Of a stretch of 64,000 nt of DNA, positions 1-8,476 are shown one piece after another. Source of the stretch: Candidatus Binatia bacterium (GTDB lineage: Bacteria; Desulfobacterota; Binatia; HRBIN30); NCBI GenBank assembly GCA_026004215.1, contig BPIR01000002.1, positions 423,844 to 487,843 on the forward strand. Direction: 5' to 3'. Made by a program: the position numbers and the translations under genes. The stretch's first letter is position 1. Each line of letters starts with the position of its first letter. Under the pieces are notes generated by a model, which saw only the letters and a program-made list of their open reading frames with translations, searched no databases and was not told the origin of the DNA.

Positions 1-1
1 A

Positions 2-946
2 GAACAAATCGAGCTCGCACTGCACGCTGCCTACGGCGACCGGTGGATTTCCACGATTTACGCCCCGAACAACCAGTACCGCGTCATTCTCGAAGTTGCG
101 GACGCTTTTCAGACAGATCCAACCGAACTTCCGTGGCTATACTTGCGCTCACAAAACGGCAGCCTCGTGCCGCTGACCACCCTGGCGAGCCTCGAACGCC
201 GATACGGTCCGCTCACGATCAACCACACCGGCCAGCTTCCCGCCGTAACCATTTCGTTCAACCTCGCTCCGGGTGCATCTCTCAGCGAGGCGGTGCAGGC
301 GATCGAGAAAACGGCTCGCGAGCAACTGCCCGCAGGCATCACGGCCACGTTCCAGGGAGCCGCGCAAGCGTTCGCGACCTCGCTCACCGGAATCTGGGTT
401 TTACTTATTGCCGCCGTGCTCGTCATCTACTTAGTTCTCGGCGTTCTATACGAAAGTTTCTTGCACCCCATCACGATTCTCTCGGGCTTGCCTTCGGCTG
501 CGTTTGGAGCGCTCGTTGCGCTCGGGCTGTTCGGCATGGAACTGAATATCTACGGCTTTGTCGGCATCGTTCTTCTCATTGGCATCGTCAAAAAGAACGC
601 GATCATGCAAATTGATTTCGCGCTCGAAGCACAACGCCGGGAACACAAAACTCCCCTCGAAGCCATCGTGCAGGGTTGCTTGGTCCGCTTTCGCCCGATC
701 ATGATGACCACCATGGCCGCCCTGCTCGGGGCGCTTCCCATTGCTCTTGCCGCGGGTGGCGGCGCCACATCCCGGAGACCTTTGGGCGTGGCCGTCGTCG
801 GCGGTTTGCTCTTCTCTCAACTCGTCACTTTGTACCTCACGCCTGTGTACTACACATATCTGGAATCCTTCTCGGCGTGGCTGCGCCGCCTGCGCAGCGG
901 CGTGGAACCTCGGGAAGCGATCCTTGTGGGACCACGCCATGATTAA
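2..946 (+). CDS. RND efflux permease, C-terminal part (5' end outside window)
   Basis: This is the C-terminal third of an AcrB/MexB-type (HAE1) inner-membrane RND pump, which exports drugs or other hydrophobic compounds using the proton gradient. The frame is open from base 2, so the gene begins before the window. The visible protein runs from a periplasmic porter subdomain (LRSQNGSLVPL, then GQLPAVTISFNL) into the last transmembrane bundle, with helices near IWVLLIAAVLVIYLVLG, LNIYGFVGIVLLIGIV and the conserved KKNAIMQIDFA. The end, RPLGVAVVGGLLFSQLVTLY, is typical of the family. Its stop overlaps the start of the adaptor gene by 8 bp, so the two are probably translated together. Substrate unknown. 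Confidence 0.93.
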   Translation, partial: EQIELALHAAYGDRWISTIYAPNNQYRVILEVADAFQTDPTELPWLYLRSQNGSLVPLTTLASLERRYGPLTINHTGQLPAVTISFNLAPGASLSEAVQAIEKTAREQLPAGITATFQGAAQAFATSLTGIWVLLIAAVLVIYLVLGVLYESFLHPITILSGLPSAAFGALVALGLFGMELNIYGFVGIVLLIGIVKKNAIMQIDFALEAQRREHKTPLEAIVQGCLVRFRPIMMTTMAALLGALPIALAAGGGATSRRPLGVAVVGGLLFSQLVTLYLTPVYYTYLESFSAWLRRLRSGVEPREAILVGPRHD

Positions 947-2141
947 GAAACTCGCGGTTGCCACCTCCGCCGTCGCCCTCTTAGCCGCCGCCGGCTTCGG
1001 CGTTTGGCGCGGCTGGAGCCGCGAAGCGCACGACCTCTACCGCACCCTGGCGGTAGATCGAGGGGATGTCGTGACCAGCGTCACCGCGACGGGCACGGTC
1101 AACCCAGTGACGACGGTACAAGTCGGCACCTATGTTTCCGGCCGGATCATCGCCATCGACGTAGATTTCAACTCGCCGGTACGCCGCAACCAGCGCGTGG
1201 CCAAGATCGACCCTGCCCCCTTCGAGGTCAAGGTGAAGAAGGCAGAGGCTGCGCTGGCGAACGCCAAGGCCAAGGTGGAGAAAGACCGTGCGGATCTCGC
1301 CCTCAAGGAACTCACTCTTCGGCGTTATCGCGAACTCTTCGAGCGCGAACTGATTGCCCGAGCGGATCTCGACCAAGCACAAAGCGAGTACGAACAGGCG
1401 CGCGCGCAACTGGAGCTAGACCGGGCCGCGGTCCGCCAGGCCGAAGCCGACCTCGCCGATGCCCAGATCAATCTGTGGTACACGGATATTTTGTCGCCTG
1501 TGGACGGCATTGTGGTCTCTCGCAACGTCAATGTGGGGCAAACGGTCGCTGCAAGCTTCCAAACACCCACCCTCTTTTTGATCGCCGACGACTTGACCAA
1601 GATGCAGGTCGACACCGCTGTGAGCGAATCGGACATCGGCCAAGTCCGGGAGGGCCAACGGGCCACGTTCACAGTGGACGCGTACGCCAACCGGCGCTTC
1701 GAGGGCATCGTCACTCAGGTCCGACATGCACCGACAACGGTGCAGAACGTGGTCACTTACGACGTTGTCGTCGCTGTGGACAACACCGATCTTTCCTTGA
1801 AACCTGGAATGACGGCCACGGTGACGATCGTCACGGCCGAACGGAAGAACGTCGTGCGCGTGCCGGTGCGGGCCTTGCGGTTCGATCCGGCGCGTGCGCA
1901 GGGCACTCCGCCTCCGGAACAGGTGCCGTCCGGCGAGGCTTCGCGCGTGTGGGTCCTGCGCAACGGGGCGCTCGTGCCTGTGCCGGTGCAGCTCGGTTTA
2001 CGCAGCGAGACCCATGCGGAACTCCTTTCAGGCGAGCTGCAGCCCGGCGATCGGCTCGTGGTGGCTATGGACAAGCGCGAGGGGCAGCGCGGTGGGACCG
2101 GTGGCCCGAGGCCGCTCCCCGGCGCGGTACGCTTCCGCTGA
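939..2141 (+). CDS. Periplasmic membrane-fusion adaptor (HlyD/MacA family)
   Basis: The 400-residue adaptor links an inner-membrane pump to an outer-membrane channel. An N-terminal membrane anchor or signal (about 6-26) is followed by the first lipoyl half, a Glu/Ala/Lys-rich coiled-coil hairpin (about 95-170), the second lipoyl half (SPVDGIVVSRNVNVGQTV) and a beta-barrel domain. The ATG at 939 lies inside the end of the RND gene (ATGATTAA), which favours it over upstream in-frame starts that would lie within that gene. It sits between an RND permease and a MacB-like ABC pair. The LSPVDGIVVSRNV style and the residues after the coiled coil resemble MacA, so it may serve the ABC pump, the RND pump or both. 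Confidence 0.92.
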   Translation: MIKKLAVATSAVALLAAAGFGVWRGWSREAHDLYRTLAVDRGDVVTSVTATGTVNPVTTVQVGTYVSGRIIAIDVDFNSPVRRNQRVAKIDPAPFEVKVKKAEAALANAKAKVEKDRADLALKELTLRRYRELFERELIARADLDQAQSEYEQARAQLELDRAAVRQAEADLADAQINLWYTDILSPVDGIVVSRNVNVGQTVAASFQTPTLFLIADDLTKMQVDTAVSESDIGQVREGQRATFTVDAYANRRFEGIVTQVRHAPTTVQNVVTYDVVVAVDNTDLSLKPGMTATVTIVTAERKNVVRVPVRALRFDPARAQGTPPPEQVPSGEASRVWVLRNGALVPVPVQLGLRSETHAELLSGELQPGDRLVVAMDKREGQRGGTGGPRPLPGAVRFR

Positions 2142-2152
2142 GCGTCTGCTTC

Positions 2153-2854
2153 ATGCCGGTACCACTCATCCTACTCGAAGATGTCTGGCGAGTGTACAAC
2201 CATGGAGCCTCGGAGGTGGTCGCACTTCGAGGGGTAACCGTGACGATCGAGCAAGGCGAGTTCGTGGCGGTGATGGGCGCATCGGGGTCGGGCAAGTCCA
2301 CGTTCCTCAACATCCTCGGATGCTTGGACCGCCCGACACGAGGCCGGTATGTTTTGAATGGCCGCGATGTAACTGGCTTGAGCGCAGACGAGCGCGCCGA
2401 GATCCGCAATCGGGAGATCGGTTTTGTGTTCCAAAACTTCAACTTACTGCCTCGCGCCACCGCAGTGGAAAATGTGGAGCTTCCCTTGTTTTACGGGCCG
2501 CTGCCGTATGCCGAACAACGGCCGCGAGCGCTTGCTGCTCTGGGCGCGCTGGGCTTGGCCGAGCGCGCGTTCCATTATCCCAACCAGCTCTCTGGAGGCC
2601 AACAGCAACGGGTGGCCATCGCTCGCGCGCTCGTCAGCGAACCTTCGCTGCTGCTGGCGGACGAGCCCACGGGCAACCTCGATTCCGCTGCCAGTCGCGA
2701 CCTCATGGAGCTGCTCGTGCGCCTAAATGCACAGCGAGGGGTAACTGTTGTGGTCGTCACGCACGAGCCGGATGTTGCCGCTTACGCCCGTAGAGTGGTG
2801 CATTTCCGCGACGGGAGCATTGTGTCTGACCGATTTCCGAGGCCCACCCGATGA
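2153..2854 (+). CDS. ABC transporter ATPase, MacB/LolD-like
   Basis: This 233-residue ATPase belongs to the MacB/LolD/FtsE group, which drives mechanotransmission rather than translocating substrate across the inner membrane. Walker A is GASGSGKST (42-50), followed by a Q-loop ([17 protein letters not shown]), the signature LSGGQQQR, Walker [10 protein letters not shown] and the switch His in VVVTHEPD. The ATG at 2153 is chosen because the protein then begins with the usual MacB-type strand ([11 protein letters not shown]); the upstream extension lies inside the adaptor gene in another frame. It ends in an ATGA overlap with the permease gene. The ATPase and permease domains, fused in E. coli MacB, are separate here. 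Confidence 0.95.
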   Translation: MPVPLILLEDVWRVYNHGASEVVALRGVTVTIEQGEFVAVMGASGSGKSTFLNILGCLDRPTRGRYVLNGRDVTGLSADERAEIRNREIGFVFQNFNLLPRATAVENVELPLFYGPLPYAEQRPRALAALGALGLAERAFHYPNQLSGGQQQRVAIARALVSEPSLLLADEPTGNLDSAASRDLMELLVRLNAQRGVTVVVVTHEPDVAAYARRVVHFRDGSIVSDRFPRPTR

Positions 2855-4083
2855 AACTTCTCAGAATGACTATCCATGTGGCTTTCATGACGCTCCAGCG
2901 CAACAAGCTGCGCTCCGCGTTGACGATGCTCGGCATCATCATCGGTGTGGCCGCCGTAATTGCTATGGTCAGCGTCGGCCAGGGGGCCACCGCTGCGGTA
3001 CAAGCGCAAATTCGCAGCCTCGGCACCAACCTGTTGATGGTCATCCCAGGGGCCACGACTGCCGCCGGTGTACGCTCTGGTTGGGGTGGTGTGTCCACGC
3101 TAACGGTCGCCGACGCTAAGGCGATCGAACGGGAATGCCCGGCAGTGGCCGCAGTGACGTACCTGCGCCGGCAAGTGGTGCAAGTGGTACATGCGGAACA
3201 AAACTGGTCCACCGTCGCCCAAGGGACAACGACGAGTTTTCCAACCGTACGTGAATGGACGGTTCGCCAAGGCCGATTTTTCACGGCCCACGAGGAAGAA
3301 GGTGCCGCGCGGGTGGCCGTTCTGGGGCAGACGGTGGTGGATCAACTTTTCGGTGTCGGACAAGATCCCGTCGGCGCCACCATTCGAATTAAGAACGTGC
3401 CATTCGAGGTCATCGGGGTTCTGGAATCTAAAGGGCAGACCACGTGGGGGCAAGACCAAGATGACGTGGTGGTCATGCCATTTTCCACTGCCGAGAAACG
3501 GGTTTTTGGGTCCCAGTTGTTCAACACGGTGGACATGATTTTCGCATCGGCCCGAACGACGGGAGAAATCCCGGAGGCGGCCACGCAGATTCGCAACCTC
3601 CTCCGCGAGCGCCACCGCATTCCTCCCGGAGAAGACGATGATTTTACAGTGCGCTCGCTCGACGACATGGCGCGCGCTTCGGAAAGTGCTAGCCGCGTGA
3701 TGACGAACTTGTTGTTTGCCGTGGCCTCGATTTCGCTGGTCGTGGGCGGCATCGGAATCATGAACATCCTTTTGGTCTCTGTAACCGAGCGAACGCGGGA
3801 AATTGGGCTGCGCATGGCGGTGGGGGCCAAAGCGCGACACATCCTCTTGCAGTTTCTCATGGAAGCGGTGGTGCTCAGCGCCGTCGGCGGCTGCCTCGGC
3901 GCCGTCGTTGGTTGTGCGGCTTCCGTCCTGATTTCCTACCTAGGCAACTGGCCGACCTTGCTTTCCCCGTTCGCTGTCGCAGGTGGGATCGCCTTTTCCG
4001 CCACTGTGGGCATTTTTTTCGGGTACTATCCGGCCTGGAAAGCCTCTCGTCTCGAGCCGATCACTGCGCTCCGGTACGAGTAG
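2851..4083 (+). CDS. MacB-type ABC permease (FtsX-like)
   Basis: The 410-residue permease partners the ATPase just upstream, whose stop codon overlaps this start (ATGA). One N-terminal helix (about 21-43, ending in IIIGVAAVIAMVSVG) precedes a large periplasmic MacB_PCD domain (about 45-280), and three C-terminal helices form the FtsX domain. The coupling-helix region SVTERTREIGLRMAVGAK is characteristic. MacB-type pumps expel antibiotics, toxins or siderophores from the periplasm through an outer-membrane channel with the help of an adaptor. No outer-membrane TolC-like gene follows in the window; it could lie upstream of the window or elsewhere. Confidence 0.95.
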   Translation: MKLLRMTIHVAFMTLQRNKLRSALTMLGIIIGVAAVIAMVSVGQGATAAVQAQIRSLGTNLLMVIPGATTAAGVRSGWGGVSTLTVADAKAIERECPAVAAVTYLRRQVVQVVHAEQNWSTVAQGTTTSFPTVREWTVRQGRFFTAHEEEGAARVAVLGQTVVDQLFGVGQDPVGATIRIKNVPFEVIGVLESKGQTTWGQDQDDVVVMPFSTAEKRVFGSQLFNTVDMIFASARTTGEIPEAATQIRNLLRERHRIPPGEDDDFTVRSLDDMARASESASRVMTNLLFAVASISLVVGGIGIMNILLVSVTERTREIGLRMAVGAKARHILLQFLMEAVVLSAVGGCLGAVVGCAASVLISYLGNWPTLLSPFAVAGGIAFSATVGIFFGYYPAWKASRLEPITALRYE

Positions 4084-4113
4084 TCACCGTGACATGCCCG
4101 CGACCCGAAGGTT

Positions 4114-4512
4114 TTAGCGCGTAAGTTGCAAGCCGAAAAACACGTGTGCTCCTGCCACCAACAACGCCAGGGCACCGACCCACGGATGCAACTGGCGCAC
4201 TTGACGTAGGTGAAGAAAGGGCCGGGTGAGGAACAACAGCAAGAGCAATGCGCACAGTAACGACCCGGTGCGAAAATGCGCCGAGCGAGTCAGCGCCAGA
4301 TCGGTCCGGCCCCACAGTACGGCCATCATTCCGCTCGCGTGGGTGAGGAACGCCGCTGCACACACCCAGGGACCCAAGCGCGCGTGGTAACGGAGAAACT
4401 CGGCTCGTCGTCGCGGCCACCTGCGCGCCTGCAGCCCGAGACTCCCGAGGGAAAACACGAGGCCAACAACCACAGCACCGACAATCGGATGCAGGTATGC
4501 GCTCCAATCCAT
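4114..4512 (-). CDS. Small four-helix membrane protein, DUF4079-like
   Basis: This 132-residue protein is mostly membrane: helices at about 10-28, 48-66, 80-97 and 110-128. Histidines recur at helix ends (LHPIVG, RYHARLG, FLTHASG, SAHFRTG, QLHPWVG), a pattern seen in DUF4079 and in cytochrome b561-like proteins, so heme binding is conceivable. That assignment is from pattern recognition only. It is the last gene of the minus-strand run that includes the LuxE/LuxC-like genes, 100 bp after the alcohol dehydrogenase. It might supply a membrane redox step, but it could equally be an unrelated downstream gene. Confidence 0.7.
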   Translation of the reverse strand: MDWSAYLHPIVGAVVVGLVFSLGSLGLQARRWPRRRAEFLRYHARLGPWVCAAAFLTHASGMMAVLWGRTDLALTRSAHFRTGSLLCALLLLLFLTRPFLHLRQVRQLHPWVGALALLVAGAHVFFGLQLTR

Positions 4513-4612
4513 TTCCGAATCTCCACCGCCGCCGGCGGTCGTTACCGATCAGCCGAAAGATCCCAAGCCGCACCCCACAAGTTTCAAAGCGCAGTCTGCG
4601 ACTTTCCCGCCC

Positions 4613-5878
4613 TTACGCGGCACGATCTTGCTGCGCCCGAGCATCCGCTTCCTTCGCGAAGGTGAACAGCACCTTCACCGCACGGTGTTTGCCCTGATCG
4701 TAGCAAGCCATGAAAGCCTGGGGATACGCTGCGAGCGGAAAGCGGTGCGTGATGATGGCTGTACAATCGAGGTCGTAGCGGCGTACGATTTCGAAGTACC
4801 ACTCCATGGCGTGCTGTCGCCGGCCTTCCCACTCTTCGACTCCAAACGCATTGGAGCCCACCAACTGTACCTCCTTAAAATACAGCGGAGTCCACTCGAA
4901 CCGCTTGGGCATTTCCACGCCGGTGACGACAATCGTACCGCGACTGCGGGTGATGCGCACTCCAACCTCGATGCTCTCGGGCGATCCTACAGAATCGTAA
5001 ACGACATCCACGCCGCCGTTGAGCATCGGCAAGCCACGCCAGGGGCGCCAGAGCTCGCTGCGGGTCAGCTCCGCCACTCGCTCCACGATACCGCTTTGCG
5101 GGCGCCAAGCGATCACTTCGTCGGCTCCAAAGCGAAGCGCGAGTTCTCGCTGGTGCGGGTAGCGCGCCACGGCGAAAACGCGGACCCCGGGGAACAGGGT
5201 GCGCAAAATCGCGATGTTGAGCAGACCGAGCGTGCCGCAACCATAAACCAAGCCCGTTCCTCCGGCTGGCGGGGGATGACGCAAAGTCGCATGCAGCGAG
5301 ACGGAAAAAGGATCGGCCAGTACAGCCGTTTCGAAAGGGACGTCGTCGGGAATCGGTACCAGTTGGGAATGATGCGCTGGAACGACCTCCGCAAAACCGC
5401 CGGTTGCCTCGCGGCAGTTACCGTGATGGATGCCAGGCGGCAGTGCCCCGCGGGCGAAGTTCAAACACTGCGCGTAGTCCCCACCGGCACACCAACGGCA
5501 CGGAGGCTCGATACCGCGCGGCCCGCACGACAACCAAGGATTCAGCACAACCCGCCGGCCGAGCCAAGCGCGGTCCACTCCTGCGCCCACGGCCTCCACG
5601 TAGCCAACCACTTCGTGTCCCAACACCTGTGGGAACGAAATGACAGCGGTCATGGGATTGTCCCAGGCGCCCTTCAGGAACACTTGTTTGTAGTCGCTTC
5701 CGCACAAGCCACACAAAACCGTACGGATGTGAACCCATCCAGGCCGCAAGGGCGGGTTCGGCAAATCCCGCAAATACAGCGGGGCCAAGCGGCTCACGTA
5801 CGCACGTGGAGTTGCCAGCGCCAAGACTCGGGTGAGCACGATCTTGGGAATCTCGTTGGTTACGACCAGGGCTTTCAT
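4613..5878 (-). CDS. Zinc-dependent alcohol dehydrogenase (MDR family)
   Basis: A 421-residue medium-chain dehydrogenase, which interconverts an alcohol and an aldehyde or ketone with NAD(P). The catalytic zinc site is visible as C59 in CGLCGSD and H88-E89 in GHEVVG. A structural-zinc-type cysteine cluster follows (CRWCAGGDYAQC). The nucleotide-binding motif is GCGTLGL, followed by a Rossmann fold (VFAVARYPHQRELALRFGADEV). The ATG at 5878 is preceded by a GGAGAGG ribosome site; the longer open frame upstream has none. It lies 32 bp after the aminotransferase in the same run as LuxE- and LuxC-like genes, so its likely substrate is the aldehyde they make, or the matching alcohol. Confidence 0.9.
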   Translation of the reverse strand: MKALVVTNEIPKIVLTRVLALATPRAYVSRLAPLYLRDLPNPPLRPGWVHIRTVLCGLCGSDYKQVFLKGAWDNPMTAVISFPQVLGHEVVGYVEAVGAGVDRAWLGRRVVLNPWLSCGPRGIEPPCRWCAGGDYAQCLNFARGALPPGIHHGNCREATGGFAEVVPAHHSQLVPIPDDVPFETAVLADPFSVSLHATLRHPPPAGGTGLVYGCGTLGLLNIAILRTLFPGVRVFAVARYPHQRELALRFGADEVIAWRPQSGIVERVAELTRSELWRPWRGLPMLNGGVDVVYDSVGSPESIEVGVRITRSRGTIVVTGVEMPKRFEWTPLYFKEVQLVGSNAFGVEEWEGRRQHAMEWYFEIVRRYDLDCTAIITHRFPLAAYPQAFMACYDQGKHRAVKVLFTFAKEADARAQQDRAA

Positions 5879-5910
5879 CTCGCCTCTCCGAGAAGTCGGT
5901 AGTTGGTCGT

Positions 5911-7122
5911 TCACAGCGCCGTCACAGCCTGGCGCATTCTCCGGGTGGCTTCCTGCAGTTGCTGTGGCTCGATACACAGGGGAGGCAGCAGGCGCACGAC
6001 GTTATCGCAATGCAAAGTCCAGTTCACGATCAGTCCCAGCTCCAAGCAGCGCGCGGTAAAACGCCTTGTCGACTCGGCATCAGGAAACTCGATTCCAATG
6101 AGCAGTCCTCGACCGCGCACCTCGCGGACGTCATTCCCGAGTATCTCGCGAAGTTCCCGGCACCACAACTCACCCAACTCCGCGGAGCGTTGCGTCAAGT
6201 TCTCCCGCTCCAAGATTCTCAGCGACGCCAAACCAGCGGCACAACTCAGCGGGTGCCCTCCGAAGGTGGTGACGTGAGCGAGCGGAGGGTCGTGGCTGAG
6301 CGTCGCCATGACCTCCTCTCGACCAATGAATGCTCCTAAGGGCAAGCCTCCGCCGAGAGCTTTGGCCACCACCAACAGATCCGGAACGACTTCCCAGTGA
6401 CTGCACGCAAACAACTTGCCCGTTCGACCAAACCCAGTGAGTACTTCATCGCATACCAGCAAAGCTCCCACTTGGTTGCACCGGTGCCGCAAAGCCGGGA
6501 GAAAATCTTCGGGAGGAATGCGCACGCCGCCCTCGCTTTGGATCGGTTCCACGAACACGGCGGCAACGTCGTGCCCAATGCGTTCGAGAGCCTCGAGCTC
6601 GCCGAACGGCAAAAAGTCCACCACCGGCAACAACGGTTCAAAGGGCTCGCGGTATCGCGAGTTGCCGCCCAGAGATAAGGCACCGAAGGTGTCGCCATGA
6701 AACGAACCGTGAAAGGCCACGAAGCGAGGCCGCTCCGTGAACTTGCGTGCCACCTTCATTGCACCCTCGATCGCCTCGGCCCCGCTGTTGGTAAAGTACA
6801 CGACAGACAAATCTCCCGGTGTCACGCGAGCCAACGCCTCCGCCAACAGCACCTGCGCTTCTTGGATCATTTCTCCGTAGACCGATACATGCAAATGCCG
6901 GTGAAGCTGCTGCTCGACCGCGCGGACAACCTCTGGGTGATTATGGCCGACGTTCGCCACCCCCATACCCGAAAGCAAATCCAGGTATGTTCGCCCATCC
7001 GCGCCCGCGATCTCGCACTTCGAAGCATGGCGGACAACGATGCCCAAGGGGGCCGGCGAAGTCTGGCAGACATGCCGGAAAAATTTCTCTCGCAAGGTTG
7101 CCACATCGGGCTCGAACTTCAT
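5911..7122 (-). CDS. Class III PLP aminotransferase (acetylornithine/omega-transaminase family)
   Basis: The 403-residue enzyme is a fold-type I, class III aminotransferase; many members aminate aldehydes or ketones (omega-transaminases, putrescine, GABA and ornithine enzymes). The PLP lysine is K254 in VVAKALGGG, D225 in CDEVLTGFGRTG contacts the pyridine nitrogen, and NSGAEAIEGAMKVAR and FHGSFHGDT bind the cofactor phosphate and ring. The ATG at 7122 overlaps the stop of the LuxC-like gene (ATGA) and has GAGGG eight bases upstream; an ATG three codons earlier is possible. Tight coupling to an acyl reductase suggests that it aminates the aldehyde product to a primary amine. This is inference; the family alone does not fix the substrate. 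Confidence 0.92.
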   Translation of the reverse strand: MKFEPDVATLREKFFRHVCQTSPAPLGIVVRHASKCEIAGADGRTYLDLLSGMGVANVGHNHPEVVRAVEQQLHRHLHVSVYGEMIQEAQVLLAEALARVTPGDLSVVYFTNSGAEAIEGAMKVARKFTERPRFVAFHGSFHGDTFGALSLGGNSRYREPFEPLLPVVDFLPFGELEALERIGHDVAAVFVEPIQSEGGVRIPPEDFLPALRHRCNQVGALLVCDEVLTGFGRTGKLFACSHWEVVPDLLVVAKALGGGLPLGAFIGREEVMATLSHDPPLAHVTTFGGHPLSCAAGLASLRILERENLTQRSAELGELWCRELREILGNDVREVRGRGLLIGIEFPDAESTRRFTARCLELGLIVNWTLHCDNVVRLLPPLCIEPQQLQEATRRMRQAVTAL

Positions 7123-8420
7123 GAAAACCATCCCTCGATCCGACTTCGTCCGCCTGGCCGCCACTGCAGCGTTGGCCGCTGCATGCTCCCCAATGGCGTC
7201 ACCCAGTGCACCCCCGCCTCGAACAGCACCCCTCTCACTCGAGCCCAACGCTCTGGACTCACGGCAACGCCGGCCGCTTCGAGCAACGGTTTGTGCGGTG
7301 CCAACAGCGGAAGGAGATCTCGAACATCCGCGATCGGCTGAATGCGCACACAACGATGCAGTGGCGTCGGTAAAAACCGCGGCGAGCTTTCCAGAGCGAT
7401 GGCCCAGTTCAAGCTGCCTGTGCTCGCCAAAAGTTCTGTCCCCGGCCGCCATTCGGCTTCATCGCGAAAGGCAATCACTGCAAGTTGCTCCTCCAGCGCC
7501 AGCCTTCGCGGCGGCAGCTCCGTACACAACCCCGCCAAGCTGTCCGCAAGCATGCGTGCAAAATCGCCTGGGCCTACCGGAGCCCCATCCTCGACGAAGG
7601 CTATCTGGGGCGAGAGGCAACCACGTTGGTCCCAAACACTCACGTCATACGCCAGCGCGCGTGCCCATGCCCCAGCTTCGCTTTCACCGCTTAAACACTC
7701 TCGCCCGATAAAAGCGAAACTCAACCGTGGCCCCAAGGCATGCAGTCTCCGACCCACTCGCTGCGCCAGCGCAGCCATTGCCTCCGTGCCCCCCATGGCG
7801 ACCACGACGTCCGCAGCGTCCAGGACAACTGCCTCCGCAGGCGAAACTCCGCCGCGCCAGTCGATCACGGCGAGCGCCGCGCAAATCTCCGGATCCAAGC
7901 TGTGCATGGACTCCCAAAACAAATGCGCAAACAGTGGATCGCCCGCAGCCGGCTTGATGATGGTCGGTTGTTTGGTCACCACTCCGAGAACCATCGGCAC
8001 CGCGGCCAGCGCGGGAATGTTACCGGAGATGATGTGCACGACCAAGCGTTGCGGCCGGTCACGATGGTCCATGACCTCCGGCGGGCCGATCTCCCGATCC
8101 AAGAACTTCAGCAATTCACTGGCCATCACCATTTCGAGCTGAAAGGGCAGCGCGTGGGCAATCATCCTTTGATGGAATCCCGTGGCTGCAGGCAGCTTGG
8201 CCACAGCCTTGGCCATCCAAAACGAATCAGGCTGCAACCAAGCCTCCACTACCCGCCCTACCCGGGCAACTAGCTCGCGCGTCGGAATCGAGCGCAAACG
8301 AGCCGGACCCATGCAAGCCGCTTGGACCCGGCGCTCCGCTTCGGCAGCCGAGCAACCGGATTCTTCCGCCGCGTTGCACTGCAATGCAGTTTGCCGTTCG
8401 GTTACGACCTCGCCGGGCAC
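7119..8420 (-). CDS. luxC: LuxC-like acyl reductase (acyl to aldehyde)
   Basis: LuxC-family reductases take an acyl group from LuxE, hold it as a thioester on a cysteine, and reduce it with NADPH to a long-chain aldehyde. The 433-residue protein shows the family core: VVHIISGNIPALAAVPMVLG, an aldehyde-dehydrogenase-like nucleotide region (DVVVAMGGTEAM), and the catalytic cysteine C268 in WDQRGCLSPQ. The GTG start at 8420 is the longest option; an ATG at 8312 would remove 36 poorly conserved residues. It follows the LuxE-like gene by 56 bp and overlaps the aminotransferase by 4 bp. No luxA, luxB or luxD is present, so this is not a light-producing system. Confidence 0.9.
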   Translation of the reverse strand: MPGEVVTERQTALQCNAAEESGCSAAEAERRVQAACMGPARLRSIPTRELVARVGRVVEAWLQPDSFWMAKAVAKLPAATGFHQRMIAHALPFQLEMVMASELLKFLDREIGPPEVMDHRDRPQRLVVHIISGNIPALAAVPMVLGVVTKQPTIIKPAAGDPLFAHLFWESMHSLDPEICAALAVIDWRGGVSPAEAVVLDAADVVVAMGGTEAMAALAQRVGRRLHALGPRLSFAFIGRECLSGESEAGAWARALAYDVSVWDQRGCLSPQIAFVEDGAPVGPGDFARMLADSLAGLCTELPPRRLALEEQLAVIAFRDEAEWRPGTELLASTGSLNWAIALESSPRFLPTPLHRCVRIQPIADVRDLLPLLAPHKPLLEAAGVAVSPERWARVRGVLFEAGVHWVTPLGSMQRPTLQWRPGGRSRIEGWFS

Positions 8421-8476
8421 ACAAGCAACTTATCTTGTACCCCCGCCACGATCCAGGACTGCGGCGGAGCGAACAA

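Noticed and set aside
4628..5902. 424-codon plus-strand frame
   Set aside because: It is antisense to the zinc dehydrogenase, which has full motifs; the plus-strand product resembles nothing.
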